From positions 24,490,001 to 24,554,000 of the forward strand of contig JBHGNT010000003.1 of assembly GCA_043228905.1 (NCBI GenBank): a DNA stretch of 64,000 bases, in the 5' to 3' direction. This stretch comes from Azolla caroliniana (lineage: Eukaryota > Polypodiophyta). Of this stretch, positions 12,301 to 25,200 are shown one piece after another. The number at the start of each line of letters is the position of its first letter. Positions within the stretch are counted from its first letter, which is position 1. The notes beneath the pieces were generated by a model, which did not search any database, had not been told where the DNA came from, and saw nothing but the letters and a program-made list of their open reading frames with translations. Both the position numbers and the translations under genes were made by a program.

Positions 12301-13425
12301 GAGCCTTTACGGACTGAAGCAGGCTCCCCGGCAATGGTACCGGAAATTCGACTCCTTCATGACCGACGAAGGGTACCTCAAAACGCAGTCCGACCACTGC
12401 GTGTTTGTGAAGAAGTCGAAGGAGGAGACTTCCTAATACTCCTCCTGTACGTGGACGACATGTTGATCGTCGGACGGGACCAGGTCAAGATACGGATGCT
12501 GAAGAAGGCTCTTCACCGAACCTTCTCAATGAAGGACTTGGGTCCGGCGAGGCAAATACTAGGGATGCACATCATCCAGGACCAGAAGAAGAAGCAGTTG
12601 TGGCTGTCACAGGAGAAGTACGTGACGAAGGTGCTTCACCGGTTCAACATGTCGGAAGCAAGACCGGTCGGATCGACCCTCCCGGCAAACTGCAAGCTGT
12701 CCAACAAGCAAAGTCCCAAGACAAAGGCTGAAAAGGAGGATATGATGAAAGTGTCGTATGCCTCAGCCGTCGGGAGCTTGATGTACGCCATGGTGTGTAC
12801 GAGACCGGACATCGGATATGCAGTCGGAGTGGTGAGCCGGTACATGAGCAATCCCGGCAAAGAGCATTGGAACGCGGCCAAGTGGATACTCCGATACCTG
12901 AAGGGCACGGCAAACGTGTGCCTCCGATTCGGCTCCGGTAAGCCCGAACTCGACGGCTTTACCGATTCGGATATGTCGGCTGATGCAGATACCAGCCGGT
13001 CCACATCAGGGTATGTGATGACGTATGCAGGGGGAGCTGTTTCATGGCAGTCGAGGCTGCAGAAGACGGTTGCGTTGTCAACCACGGAGGCGGAGTACAT
13101 GGCGGTTGTTGAAGCCGGTAAGGAAATGATATGGATGAAGGACTTCATTAGAGAGCTCGGTATCCGGCAGGAGGAGTACCGACTCTACTGTGACAGTCAG
13201 AGTGCCATCCACCTTGCGAAGAACGCGGCCTATCACTCCCGGACGAAGCACATCCAGCGAAGATATCACTGGATCCGGGAAAGGATAGAAGACCAGGAGT
13301 TCGTGCTGACGAAGATCCACACGGACGAGAACGGCTCGGATATGCTGACCAAGGTCCTCACACCCGACAAGCTGGAAGCATGCCGGAAGAGGATCGGATT
13401 GGAAAGACATCCCATGCCGAAGTGA
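9349..13425 (+). pseudogene. Copia-B gag-pol polyprotein, two frameshifts
   Basis: An unbroken frame of 833 residues from 9349 covers gag (UBN2 type, about 1-225), the CCHC knuckle CFHCGKPGHFRKNC (near residue 232), the protease motif VVDSGASFHL (near 319), GAG-pre-integrase, and integrase (HTDVC near 508, ADNGGEYRG near 570, then LNGLAERMNR). The frame then shifts near 11750, continues with RT (KTAFIHGDLDEEIYM), and shifts back near 12430 where one base is missing beside the Lys-Glu stretch. It then finishes with YVDDMLIVG, RNase H (FTDSDMSAD, LSTTEAEYMA, YCDSQSAIHLA) and a stop at 13423-13425. Start choice: the first ATG after the primer site. Only two small indels separate it from a normal copia polyprotein. 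Confidence 0.9.
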
Positions 13426-13435
13426 AGGGGGAGTT
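13424..13435 (+). other. Copia-B polypurine tract
   Basis: GAAGGGGGAGTT lies directly before the 3' LTR and overlaps the end of the polyprotein stop codon. This is the expected plus-strand primer position. Confidence 0.8.
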
Positions 13436-14046
13436 TGTTGGGATTACGATCCCTTCGGATGGGATGGTCGGATGTCGGAGATGAATGCCGACGAGCCCGG
13501 TTTCGGTTTCGGATCCGGATGTTGAAGACCCCGGCTTCGGTGCCGGATGACGAATGTACCCGGAGAGCGATCCGGATGCAGGGACATATCCGTGAATATG
13601 TTCGCTATGGGCCCCCTGAGGCTATAGTTGTAAATAGCCCCAAAGTCATATATGTATAAATATGACTTAGGGCAAACAGTTTTCTAGTTGCTAATCATTT
13701 TTCTGTTTTTCCACTCAAGAGGAGTGAAGAGGGAGCAGCCGTGAGAGAGAGAGAGAGATAGAGCGTGAGAGAGGAAGAGGACTACGCCTCTGTGTATTTC
13801 CGCCGCCTGTGGCGAGGACAGCGAACTCAAGGTCGTCGCCTTGCAGCTCGCCATTGTGTACTTCTCTTTGTATAGTGTTGGTTTGGAGTCTCGTACTCCC
13901 GTGGTTTTTCCCATCTAGGGTTTTCCACGTTAATCCCTGTGTATACGTGTGTTTCTCTCTGTGGTTCCTATTTTCTGCTGCATTGATTCGCGATTACTCG
14001 GTTGTGGCCGAGTGGTGAAGGTCAATCGAAGCGTCGATTCCCAACA
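13436..14046 (+). repeat. Copia-B 3' LTR
   Basis: It starts TGTTGGGATT and ends CCCAACA. TATAAATA lies at 13655-13662. It is near-identical to 8703-9318; differences include a shorter GA run and a few single-base changes. Confidence 0.93.
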
Positions 14047-14126
14047 CAAGCCACTTAAACCAAACCATTTACGTAAGGCAAACCAAACCGCTTAGGGAAA
14101 CATTGAAATGAATCTGAACCATTTCA

Positions 14127-14764
14127 TTACAAATTTTGGCTCTTCACAAGTAGAATGCACGGTTTATCTTCTTCTTTTTTTCTCTTCAAAAGCATAATCT
14201 TTGTTTTAGACTTGTTAACACTTAATTTAGTATGCATGCAAAAATAATAATCTAATGCCTTCATAAGCTTTTGTGCATCTCCTAAAGTATTTACAAAAAG
14301 TACTACATCATCCGCATATAACAAAAGCATAATAACTAAATTCCCAATGGCAACTTCTTCAATGCATTCTTCCTTTACAAACTTGGCAATCATTTCTTCC
14401 AATTCATCAATGCATAGACCAAATAGAGTTGGTGAGAATGAGCATCCTTGCTCAACACCAATAGTGTATTGAAAAAATTCGAAAGTTTATAATTCATACG
14501 CACACAACATATAACCTTCTCATAGATTCAGGAAATTACAAGCATATATTCACTTGGCACTTTGATTTCTTCCTTTCGCCTCCAAAGATGCTTAGGAGGT
14601 ACCATATCAAAAGCTTTCTTGAAGTCTATGAAGCAACAATATAAAGCGTTACCTCTAAGGCAACTTTCCTCCATTAATACTTGAAGGGTGACGAGGTGAT
14701 CAATGGTGTTTTCAAAAGACAACTTGTCCATAAGCTCTCTTACCATTTTTTTCAACCCATGCAC
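14127..14764 (-). pseudogene. second-type LINE reverse transcriptase fragments
   Basis: On the minus strand, 14764-14528 carries ENTIDHLVTLQVLMEES and LYCCFIDFKKAFDMVP (RT palm motif A). 14402-14127 carries the catalytic box LLYADDVVLFVNTLGDAQK, followed by LSVNKSKTKIML. The spacing between them is shorter than expected and stops intervene, so material is lost. The motifs match the LINE at 53.2-54.3 kb (YCCFVDFRKAFDTVP, LLYTDDIVLLSESEHDLQK) better than the L1/zf-RVT LINEs in this window. Confidence 0.75.
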
Positions 14765-15439
14765 TTATCTTTGATTCCATTATACATCCAAATAGTTTTG
14801 CCATTAGTGAGCCAACCATGATGGTTTAATAGTTGTTTACATTATTTACATCTCCACCTTTATGTAAAGATTTGATCCAATTTGTAGTCCAATCGTACGA
14901 CATCCCATGTTGTAATGCATGATTAAACCTATCACTTATCCATACATGTGTTTCCTTTCCCATCCATTTGAGCCTTTTGGCCTTTATTCATTGAAGATCG
15001 CTTGCATTTCAAGAGGCCAATTTCTTGAGTCTTATGCATATATCTTCAATTGTAAAGAAGGGAGACATAATGTGAAAGAGAACTATAACACGTCATCTTT
15101 CCAGCAAGAGATAGCTCATATAAAATCTTGCAATGCATAGACAAGTCAAGAAGAGTTAAGTCACCATAACTCTCAACACATTTCACCTTTAGATTTCCCC
15201 CAAATTTAGCACATGCATGTGCGGCTCTTGTGTTTGGAAAAATTGTTTAGTAACTTCCCACGTTCCTCTCTTTCTTTGAATAAGCCATTTGTACTCATGC
15301 AAATGCATAGAGAGGCCAATATTGACCCATAGGACCTAAATGCAAACGTTATCTTGATGTGTGTCTCCTTCCTAAGAAGGGATATTCATACTTTGAAGCA
15401 CAAAGTCTTTATGTGTGAATAAGGCATGCACATATTAGC

Positions 15440-15640
15440 TCAACCTTCTAGGTGTTCCCTTTAGTGTGATACTCAAGTCATCACCCCCCCTTAATATATC
15501 ATCATAGCTTTCACGAATCGCACTATATGCATAGAATGTAACAAGCAAGTGATACTCATCCTCCACTAGACATTCCTTGCATACGTTACATGTATTTATA
15601 TTTGGTTGACTTTGATTCCATAATGCAACTTCAATACCTA
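15440..15640 (-). pseudogene. second-type LINE C-terminal Cys/His tail (fragment)
   Basis: Minus-strand translation from 15592 downward gives CNVCKECLVEDEYHLL followed by AIRESYDDIL. This lines up with RLCHIEIEDEYHFTCKC and EIRVEYQDIL in the LINE at 54.6-55.4 kb. It lies on the wrong side of the RT fragments at 14.1-14.8 kb to be the same copy, so it belongs to a separate, heavily decayed element. Several stops interrupt the surrounding frame. Confidence 0.55.
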
Positions 15641-17785
15641 GGTTGTGTGATCAAGTGAGAAGGAGTGTTAGGGCTTTACAAGAGTTAATACTCATGAGTA
15701 GTGAGGTACGGTTGAATACGATCAATAGGCCTTCTTGCCTTATATAGAACCCAACATTCAGGATTGATGTTTGCAATATAATTTCTAAATTTGTCCTTTT
15801 AGCTTCTTACCACTTCCTCCTTAGTGGGGTTTCGAATAAAATGGAAGAGGGTGCATCCCTACAAATATACTTCAATTCGAGATAATGAAAATTCCACAAA
15901 CGTTTTCATCAATATTGTTTTCTTGAACAATAGCTCATCTCAATTATTGATTCCAATCAAGTCCGCCAAATAAAACACAAGAAGAATGAGATCATACTTA
16001 GAATGAGAATGGCAAGAGGCACTCATTGGTGGTTTTAGATGGAAAATAAGAATAAATATAACGAAGTGGAATTATATCATCAATCTTATAGAGACAATAA
16101 ATAAGATTGACCACTTTGCACTAAGTGATAATGGGATTCATATCGAAGGCTTCGGGTTCAAATTTCATGTCATTATCAATAATATCCTTTGTCCCTTGTT
16201 TGCTTTCTTTGTCCTCATAACTCCCTTTTTAACCACTTGAATGTTGCACGCATGTTTCTTCATTGACTTCATCGTCATTCTCAAACACTTCATTCGTCAA
16301 TGATTCTACCCATGTATATTTTTTATTAAAAAATGATATTTGATATTTGAAAACTGAAACATAAGTAGAAAAATCACCAATCTATAATATTACGTGGGTT
16401 TATGCAATTAATATTTTTTGTTTCCTATAGTGGATTATTTCATCATTCAATAATCTTACATAGAGTTTTTAGTACATTTTATAATTGTTTGAAAAAAAAC
16501 GTTACATAGCATTTCCTATAATAGTACAAGAATTTATGAGGAAGACTTTCCGAGACAATTAACAACTTATTTGGAGTGCCAAGGGAATATTGCCAATCTA
16601 GAAATTTGTCATGCCAATAAGATTGACATGTTTTAAATATATATGTCACATGCAATTGTAGGTTTCACACAAATCCTAATATTGGTGCACATACATCATT
16701 TGACATTTATGAGATAATTCAACATAACACTTGCAAACAAAGCTTTGCCACACATATGTTCTATTTGCGATAAGCTAGTGATTAGTTTGAAAGAAGTATA
16801 ATGAATGTGTTTTTTTTCTCATTGCAATAGACGTGAGTATTGATCATTTTGTTGTTATGGAATTCTTTGTACTAGTTACCGATGGGATTGATAAACTACT
16901 ATATGTTTTTAGTTGAATGGAGTTGGTGAAAACTTTGATTTGCCTTGTTGCAACCTTATGGTAAAGTGAAAGGTTATTCAAATTCTCGTACAGAACTATA
17001 ATTTTTATTCTTGTTGATGAATGATAATATGACAACTCATAAGGATAATCTAGATGCAATATAAACATCATGTACATAAGGAGTGGTGTCTACGAATGTG
17101 AGTGTTGTGGTTTCTTTTCAAGTAAACAAATTAGGATGAGAAAGAATATCATGGGATGAATAACCTTGATGTTTGAATATGACCTGATGAGTATTTGCAT
17201 GATGAGAATGGCAACATTTTTAATGCATGCAAGACCATATTTTATGCTTGAGAGTGGTGACGTTATATTCAACATTAAGAATAAAAAGACTTTCATTTAC
17301 AACTCTCAACACATGGAAGGTACCGTAGGAATGTTTATACACATACTGAATGGGGAAGGGTGCGAGTGCATTTTATACATGAAATCTCTACATTTAAGGC
17401 TTGAGTACACGAGGATAAAACATGGGCCCAATACATTTCCAATTTAACATGTACTATAGTTATAATTGTGCTCACGAAGTTTAAGTGTCTCATTGACTAT
17501 TATGCCACTTGTGAACAAAACATTTGTTTTCGATTATTTCACGGAGTTGTGCGACGCGAAGGAAGCCTTTTTATTCATGAGGGAACTTAGATGCAACTTT
17601 AACTTTTATCATGCTCTAGGTCCGAGCCAGATGGATTGAAAAGGTGCAAAGTCATAGGCGGCATGTCATTGTCAGGATACTTGTTGACATACATGTCTTA
17701 GTGTTTGTTCAAAAAGAAACTGAGATCCTCAACATTATTTTTGTAAGCATCCACGATATACGGGGACAAGTAAGGCATGGGATTG
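15641..17785. other. no gene seen; AT-rich spacer
   Basis: I find no recognisable domain. A plus-strand frame of 93 codons at 17166-17447 is the longest and has no family resemblance I can name. The left end may be further decayed LINE sequence. Confidence 0.4.
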
Positions 17786-17787
17786 GT

Positions 17788-18780
17788 GGGGCATGGCGCA
17801 ATTCGGCGTGCCCCACACATAGGGAGCAACGAGCTGACAACATGGGACGACGAATGAAGGTTCACAAGCACATCCTTATACTACAGGTCATTTGTTGGCC
17901 TACGATGGGGGTTGGCGCAATTCAGTGTGCCCACCACACGGAGGGAGCAGCGAGCTGACAAATGCATAGAGCATGGGAGGAACAAATGTTCAGGGGGGGC
18001 ACATCCTTATACTACAGGTCATTTGTCGGCCTGGGATGGGGGTTGGCGCAGTTCAGTGTGCCCACCACACGGAGGGAGCAACGAGTTGACAAATGCATAG
18101 AGCATGGGATGAACGAATGTTTAGGGGGGGCACATCCTTAGACTACAGGTCATTTGTTGGCCTGGGATGGGGTTTGGCGCAGTTCAGTGTGCCCACCACA
18201 CGGAGGGAGCAATGAGCTGACAAATGCATAGAGCATGGGATGAACGAATGTTCAGGGGGGGCACATCCTTATACTACAGGTCATTTGTTGGCCTGGGATG
18301 GGGGTTGGCGCAATTCAGTGTGCCCACCACACGGAGGGAGCAATGAGCTGACAAATGCATAGAGCATGGGATGAACGAATGTTTAGGGGGGGCACATCCT
18401 TAGACTATAGGTCATTTGTCGGCCTGGGATGGGGGTTGGCGCAGTTCAGTGTGCCCACCACACGGAGGGAGCAACAAGCTGACAAATGCATAGAGCATGG
18501 GATGAACGAATGTTTAGGGGGGGGCACATCCTTATACTACAGGTCATTTGTTGGCCTGGGATGGGAGTTGGCGCAGTTCAGTGTGCCCACCACACGGAGG
18601 GAGCAATGAGCTGACAAATGCATAGAGCATGGGATGAACGAATGTTCAAGGGGGGCACATCCTTAGACTATAGGTCATTTGTTGGCCTGGGATGGGGGTT
18701 GGCGCAGTTCAGTGTGCCCACCACATAGAGGGAGCAACGAGCTGACAAATGCATAGAGCATGGGATGAACGAATGCTCAA
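17788..18780. repeat. tandem array, 131-bp unit, about 7.5 copies
   Basis: The word TGACAAATGCATAGAGCATGG recurs (one G-to-T change in one copy) near 17956, 18086, 18217, 18348, 18479, 18611 and 18742, giving a period of 130-132 bases. Each unit also contains a G run followed by CACATCCTTA, then AGGTCATTTGT, TTGGCGCA, and CCCACCACACGGAGGGAGCA. The first unit (17788-17920) is the most diverged; the last is cut at about 18780. The period is not a multiple of three, and open frames through it are accidental. It ends about 450 bases before the ABCB start codon. Confidence 0.95.
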
Positions 18781-19117
18781 GCAGTCTGTTGTTGTCCGCA
18801 CACGAGTACAGACATGTGGTGTTTTGTCCGTTAACATACAGAGGTTTGGGGTCTAGATGGACGGACGGACGGACGGATTGGCCCAAGTAGTGAAAACTCT
18901 TCTTTTGTGGTTTAGTGAAGAAGAAGAGCGAGCAAGCCACATGGAATTGACCTCTCCTTAGAGAAAGGAAGGCGGTTCCTTGGGCATCAAGCAAAGTCTC
19001 ACTATTATTAGTGATTAGGTCCTACACTCTCTCTCAATTCATACAACAAATTCCTTGGAGAAGAAGCCTTCTCTCAATACTTAAAAATTTCCCATTCCTT
19101 CTAAGTTCTAACACCCA

Positions 19118-19119
<2 letters not shown>

Positions 19120-19169
<50 letters not shown>

Positions 19170-19200
19170 CCTGCTTCTTCTTCTTCTTCTTCTTCTTTAC
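19120..19200 (+). repeat. CT and CTT microsatellites in the ABCB leader
   Basis: A pure CT run (about 19123-19167) is followed by a CTT run (about 19176-19198), ending 35 bases before the ATG at 19234. Pyrimidine-rich leaders of this kind are common in plant genes and suggest that this is the transcribed 5' UTR, but no transcript evidence is available. Confidence 0.8.
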
Positions 19201-19233
19201 AGTTCATCAAATCTCCTCTCTGGCTGTTTCCTC

Positions 19234-22200
19234 ATGGCTCCCCACGACAGCGACCACATGAAATCACCCAAAGCATTGGAAACAGAGGATGCCATCGGAG
19301 CCTATGGATATGGCGAGAAGAAGGTGGAGGACGACGAGAAGAAGGAAGTCGAGAAGAAGAAGAAGAAGAAGAAGGAGGAGGAAGAAAAGAATCCAACTGT
19401 GAGCTTTTTCAAGCTATTCTCTTATGCAGATAATTACGATTATGTTCTGATGGCCATTGGAACTCTAGGAGCCTTAGGTCATGGCTTATCTTTACCCATG
19501 TTCTTCTTCTTGTTTGGTAAACTCGTGGATAGCTTTGGATCAAATCAGACTGATCCTAAGAAAACAGCAGAAAAAGTTGGAGGAGTAAGTTGACCAAAAC
19601 CATAACCCTATTTGGAATCAAGAAACCCTAAATCTAATTTAAAAAAAGATCACATTGTTTTAATTTTAGAAATTATCTTGATATATTTATATATTTGTAA
19701 TTTCTCTTCCTTTATTTGAATTTCGTTCATGGAACGAATAATTCCATGCATTAATAAATCCTAAAGCTGTTTTTTTCTTTCACATTTCTGTGGTTCCATA
19801 TCTGGCCTTTTGTTTTTAGAATCATTAATATTGTGCATTTCATTAATACAATCTACAGGATCCTGAATGTTAAAAACTTAACCTAACTAACAGGTAATTG
19901 ATTCGTGCTTTATCTATGCTTTAAAAACTGGACTAATGGATTAATGCATGACTTCAATACACATTTATTAATGCTCATTAATGGGTCATTGGTTGATTGA
20001 TGCATTTTGATCAAATAGAGATCTAATATGTTAAAATTACATTCAATGGGCTCATTCATTAATACATGTATTTTGATAAAATAGAGATCTAATTATATGT
20101 TAAAATTATAATCAATGGGCTTATTCATTAATCGTTTCTTTATAAGTTAGACATGTATTCTAAAAATTCCCAATGGATCATTGATTTCATCTATTTTGAT
20201 CAAATAGAGATCTAATAATATGTTGAAGACATGCCTAAATAGATAATTGATTCGTATATCTATAAAATAGAGATCTAGTTTAATGTCCACAAATAGGTTG
20301 CTTGAATGGCTTGTCGATTCAAGAATGACTACCAATGGCTCATCGATTCATGTATAATATGTTAAAATGGCTCATTTATTCATGTGTATTATATATGTTA
20401 CAAAACTACAAATGGCTCATTGATTCATGTTTTAATTAAAAAGAGAGATCTAGTTTGTTAAAAATTGCCAAATAGGCCTCTCACTCTTCCTTCATGGCTT
20501 TTTCCCTCTGCAGTATGCATTGGATTTGGTATACCTTGGTCTGGCCATCTTCATCTCTGGATGGGCAGGTAATATATTGTTTAGATCATAATTCTCTTGA
20601 GCTTTGTATATATGTACATGTTCACTAGAAGGTTTGGGCACCTTGTCTGGAAAAATGTCTCAAGAATTTCTTGACCTGAAAATTTTCATCACCCACCCCT
20701 TTGATTAGTGAAGGAGTCCTCATCATTGAGCTTGCCTCTTTTTTATGTGTATTCAGAGGTGTCTTGTTGGATGCACACGGGACAACGGCAAGTGAGTAGA
20801 ATGCGGCGTGCGTATCTAAAAGCCATCTTGGACCAAGAAATTGGCTACTTTGATACTGATGCCAGGACGGGCATCTTGGTCGATAGCATCTCAAAAGACA
20901 CGGTGCTGATTCAGGATGCCATCAGTGAGAAGGTGTGGCATAGATACGAAGATGTGGCTATTCATATTCTGCTAATCTCGATTTAGATTATGTGTGCATG
21001 GACTTGTATATGTCTTTATGCATGCATATATGTGTAAAAACTCACGTGCATTCATCCATATCAATGTAATGAAATGTTCTTGTGCTTCTATTGCAGACTG
21101 GAAACTTCTTGCACTTCATGGCTACATTTGTAGGAGGCTTTGCTCTCGCCTTTTCTGTGTTGTGGAAGCTATCTTTAGTAACAATTGCAGTTGTTCCCGC
21201 CATAGCTTTCGCTGGTGGCTTGTATGTTTTCACACTCACTAAGTTATCAAGCAAAAGCCAAGAAGCCTATGGAAATGCAGGGACAATCGCTGATCAAGTA
21301 TATTGCACTCCTTATTAATGTTCTTAACATGTGTTTTTGATATATCATAATTTATATAAATTATTGGGAAACATGTGTTTCATTACTGTGTAAATATGTT
21401 TTGATATCTTTTTGCAATCTTGGGCAGGTTATCACTCAGATTCGGACAGTTTATTCATTTGTCGGTGAAAAGAAGGCAGCACAGTCCTTCACTGACTCTC
21501 TTGCCCACACATTGAAGCTGGGTTATAAAGGAGGGTTGGCCAAAGGGTTAGGTCTTGGTGTGACATACACTATTCTTTTCTTTTCATGGGCTTTGATTCT
21601 GTGGTATGCTGGTGTGCTTGTCCGGAATGGAGAGACCAATGGTGGTAAAGCTATAACTGCAGTGTTTGGAGCAATCATTGGTGGCATGTAAGGGTTTGTG
21701 TCTCTCTTGTAAGCTAACTAATTAATCATAGGCTGAATGATGGTTAACCATCAGTATGTTGTGGTGATGGTTAGCTAAACCATATGTCGTGGTAGTGATG
21801 AAATAACCACATTTTGTGTTATGGTTAATGATATGTAGGGCTCTTGGACAAGCTATGGGCAATCTTACTGCTTTTGGAAAAGGAAAAGCAGCAGGTTACA
21901 ACATACTAACAATGGTGAACAAGCCAATCAAGGTGGATCGCCATGCTGATCATGGCTCGAAATTAACTGAAGTTAAAGGTGATATTGAGCTACGAAACAT
22001 CGTCTTCAGTTATCCTTCTAGGCCAGATGTGATGATTTTCAATGGCTTCTCTTTAAGCATAACATCTGGGAGGACACTTGCCCTTGTTGGAGGTAGTGGT
22101 TCAGGCAAAAGCACAGTTGTCTCGCTCATTGAAAGGTTCTATGACCCCATAGAAGGTACATAAACTCTTTACATGAAGCACTTACTGAAGAAAATGGAAA

Positions 22201-25200
22201 GTAAATATCAATGCTAATGATAATTAATTTTTCATTCTTTTTGGTATTGCTTTAGGTCAGGTTTTGCTTGATGGTGTCGATGTTCGCTCTCTTCCGCTGA
22301 AGTGGCTTCGGGATCAAATCGGTCTAGTGAATCAAGAACCTGCCCTTTTTGCAACATCCATATTAGAAAACATTCTCTATGGCAAGGAGGATGCTACCAT
22401 GGAAGAAGTGGAGGCAGCTGCTAAAGCAGCGAATGCACATGCTTTCATCAACGATTTGCCTAATTCATATCAAACCCAAGTACCTTCCTTTTTCTGTATA
22501 TCTATGGATCTAAAAGCTAAATAACTGATGTTTATCAATATATTATGCATTTATTCATACAGCTGGATTTAATCACAATATATGGTATCAGTACATATTA
22601 TATTTGAAGCTCTATAAATGGTGTATCTGTGTAAAGCATTCACATATCTGGATTGAAGCCCTATATTATCTGTATGTATATATGCACAAATTGCATTCAT
22701 ATATCTGGATTTAATGAAAATGTATAGTATATTGATTGTGCATATAATCTGGATTCAAATCACATGTTGTGTCGGTTAGTACATGACAACTCTTTTGTGG
22801 CATCATTAGACTAATATATAACAAGTATGTGTTGATTCGTAGGTCGGTGAGCGTGGTGTACAACTTTCGGGTGGCCAAAAGCAAAGGGTGGCTATTGCAA
22901 GAGCGATGCTTAAAAACCCGAAAGTTCTTCTCCTCGACGAGGCCACAAGTGCATTGGATGCTGGATCCGAGAAAGTTGTGCAAGATGCATTGGACCGCAT
23001 AATGGTGGGAAGGACGACGGTTATAATTGCACATAGGTTGTCAACGATCCGGAACGTGGACACAATTGGCGTGGTAGAAAATGGCCGGATTGTGGAGATG
23101 GGCACCCATGATGAATTGATTGCAAAGGGTGATCTTGGGGCCTATTTCACTCTTGTCAAGCTTCAAGAGATGGCTCTCGCGAGCGACGGAACAATCTTGA
23201 CATCCAAGTGAGATTTAAAAAAAAAATAAAATTATTTCAAACTTCAGATTTTAACAATTGTCACAATGAGCAAAAGTGGGCTTTATATCGGTTTGAAGTA
23301 ATTCTTTGTGCATACTTTTTGTTTGTTACAAATAGAGCCCCAAGCTCTTTGCAAAGAATGAGTAGCGCATCGAACACAATATCTCGGAGCAAGAGGATGA
23401 GTGGTAGTAATCGGTGGAGTGATGTTCCCAAGGTAAAAAGAGCAGTAGTTACGTTTATATTCAGTAAAAAAACAAACCTAACGATGCCCTAATTTTTCGA
23501 AAATGTTTGCCATTGATCATGTATTCTATATATATGATAGGATCATGGAGACAATATTGTAGTGAATGAGGATACCAATGAAAATGTTCAGAAAGGATCG
23601 TATTGGTGGAGATTAGTGAAACTGAATTCCGCAGAATGGCCGTATGCATTGCTGGGGAGTGTGGGATCCATCATGGCGGGGGTTGTGAATCCGATCTTTG
23701 CGTTGATTATCAGCGAGTTGCTTGCTGTCTACTACATAACAGATAAAGACAAGATGCAAAAGGAAGTCCAGAAGTATGTGTTAATTTATGTAGGTGTGGG
23801 TGTTATCACGCTGGGTATATATGTGTTGCAACATTACTACTTTGGCATCGTGGGCGAGAATCTCACGGCAAGAGTGAGAGAGTTGATGTTCAAGGGTGAG
23901 TCTATGATTTTCCATAAAGAAATAAATCTTTTTCAAAGAATGCAAGTCGGTGACGAATTTGTTTCAAACTGTTATCAAATGAATGGACAAGATTGCATTA
24001 TGTTGACTAATATGCTCCCTTTTTTTCCATCATTGATAATTGACCTTGTAACACACTACTTGCACGTCAACCTCAATAAAGCATTGCACAAATTTTTTCG
24101 TTTTTGTGGCTATAATAAAAGCCAACTTTGCTTTACCCCATGCTGTAGTAGATATATGTAACTATAAATTGAATTGCATTAACATATACAAATAAACAAA
24201 CAGGCTACTTCCATAACTTTCAGATCCGAGACGCAACAAAAACTGTACATTAAACAGACTAAATACACTAGTGCACTTTCAACTGTACATTAAACAGACT
24301 AAATACATCAGTGCACTTTCTTTGGTAACTGAATTATGAAGAATGCAAAGACAGAAAAGAAAAGAAAAAGAAAACGCAAAATAGTTGCATGTCCATACTT
24401 GTTTCCTTGTAGAAAGAAATATTTTTGTCTGCATTATTAAATGAGATTATTTTGAGCCATGTGTTATAATAATAGTTCACGCAACTCAAAAGTGCTGATA
24501 AAACATACAATACAAAAGTCTTTCCGTTGAAATCACTTTTGATAGTATTAGCCAAAATTGAATTGAAAAAGCTATATATAACCAAAAAGTCAAGTAAAAA
24601 AATATCAATTATTCAAATCATTCTTGGGATGCCCGTTTTGTTTGGGCCACAATACTAACTGAATTTAAATTAAACAACGGAAAAACAAAATCATCTCATT
24701 CATTATAAGATTGACATCAAGAGCGCAGAGTTTAATTGGAAATTTACTATAATGACCAAAATGTCCACATTTCAAGAGCTCAGAGTTGAATTGAAAATGT
24801 ACTATAATAACCAAAATGTCAACATTTTGAAGATTGCTATTAAGAGCTCACAAAGTTGACCTGAAAACTTACTATTGATAACCGAAATGTCCAGAGTTTG
24901 AATCCAATACAGAAACAAAAGGAATGTGATTCGCGAATCTAATCGACAACCCCATTAGTGATCGAATGCACTTGTGTTTTTCTAGGCCATGTAGTCACTG
25001 TATTTGAAACATTTCAGAAGTTCATATGTGTAAACATGGAGCCACCTTAATTAATCGCCTGGAAATGGATGAAGGAATGTGCTTAGGGCATTCTTTAGAT
25101 CTTATAGCTTCTGGGAAGGATAGTCCAGAGGATGTGGGTTTCTCTCTTTCTCGTCCTGAACTCGAAAAAGCTTACAAAATTTGGATCAAAAACACTTAAA

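Larger units (their letters stand above)
8703..14046 (+). mobile_element. Copia-B: nearly complete Ty1/copia retrotransposon
   Basis: The 5344-base element has two near-identical LTRs, an initiator-tRNA primer binding site, a polypurine tract and full copia coding order. The LTRs differ by only a few substitutions and small indels, so the insertion is recent. The coding region has two frameshifts but almost no nonsense codons. The five bases on the left (CCGGA, within Copia-A) and on the right (CAAGC) do not match, so there is no target duplication. A later deletion or recombination at one side is the simplest reading. Confidence 0.92.

Noticed and set aside
18355-18609. Open frames through the 131-bp tandem array
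   Set aside because: The period is not a multiple of three, so the frame changes with every unit; there is no domain or codon bias.
17788-18780. CRISPR-like array, because of the regular repeats
   Set aside because: The whole 131-base unit is repeated with no unique spacers, and the context is a plant nuclear genome.
23562-24161. Open frame continuing past ABCB exon 10 into intron 10
   Set aside because: A GT donor follows codon AAG-G at 23895 and the next exon at 25261 restores the conserved [11 protein letters not shown] block; the extension is AT-rich with no homology.
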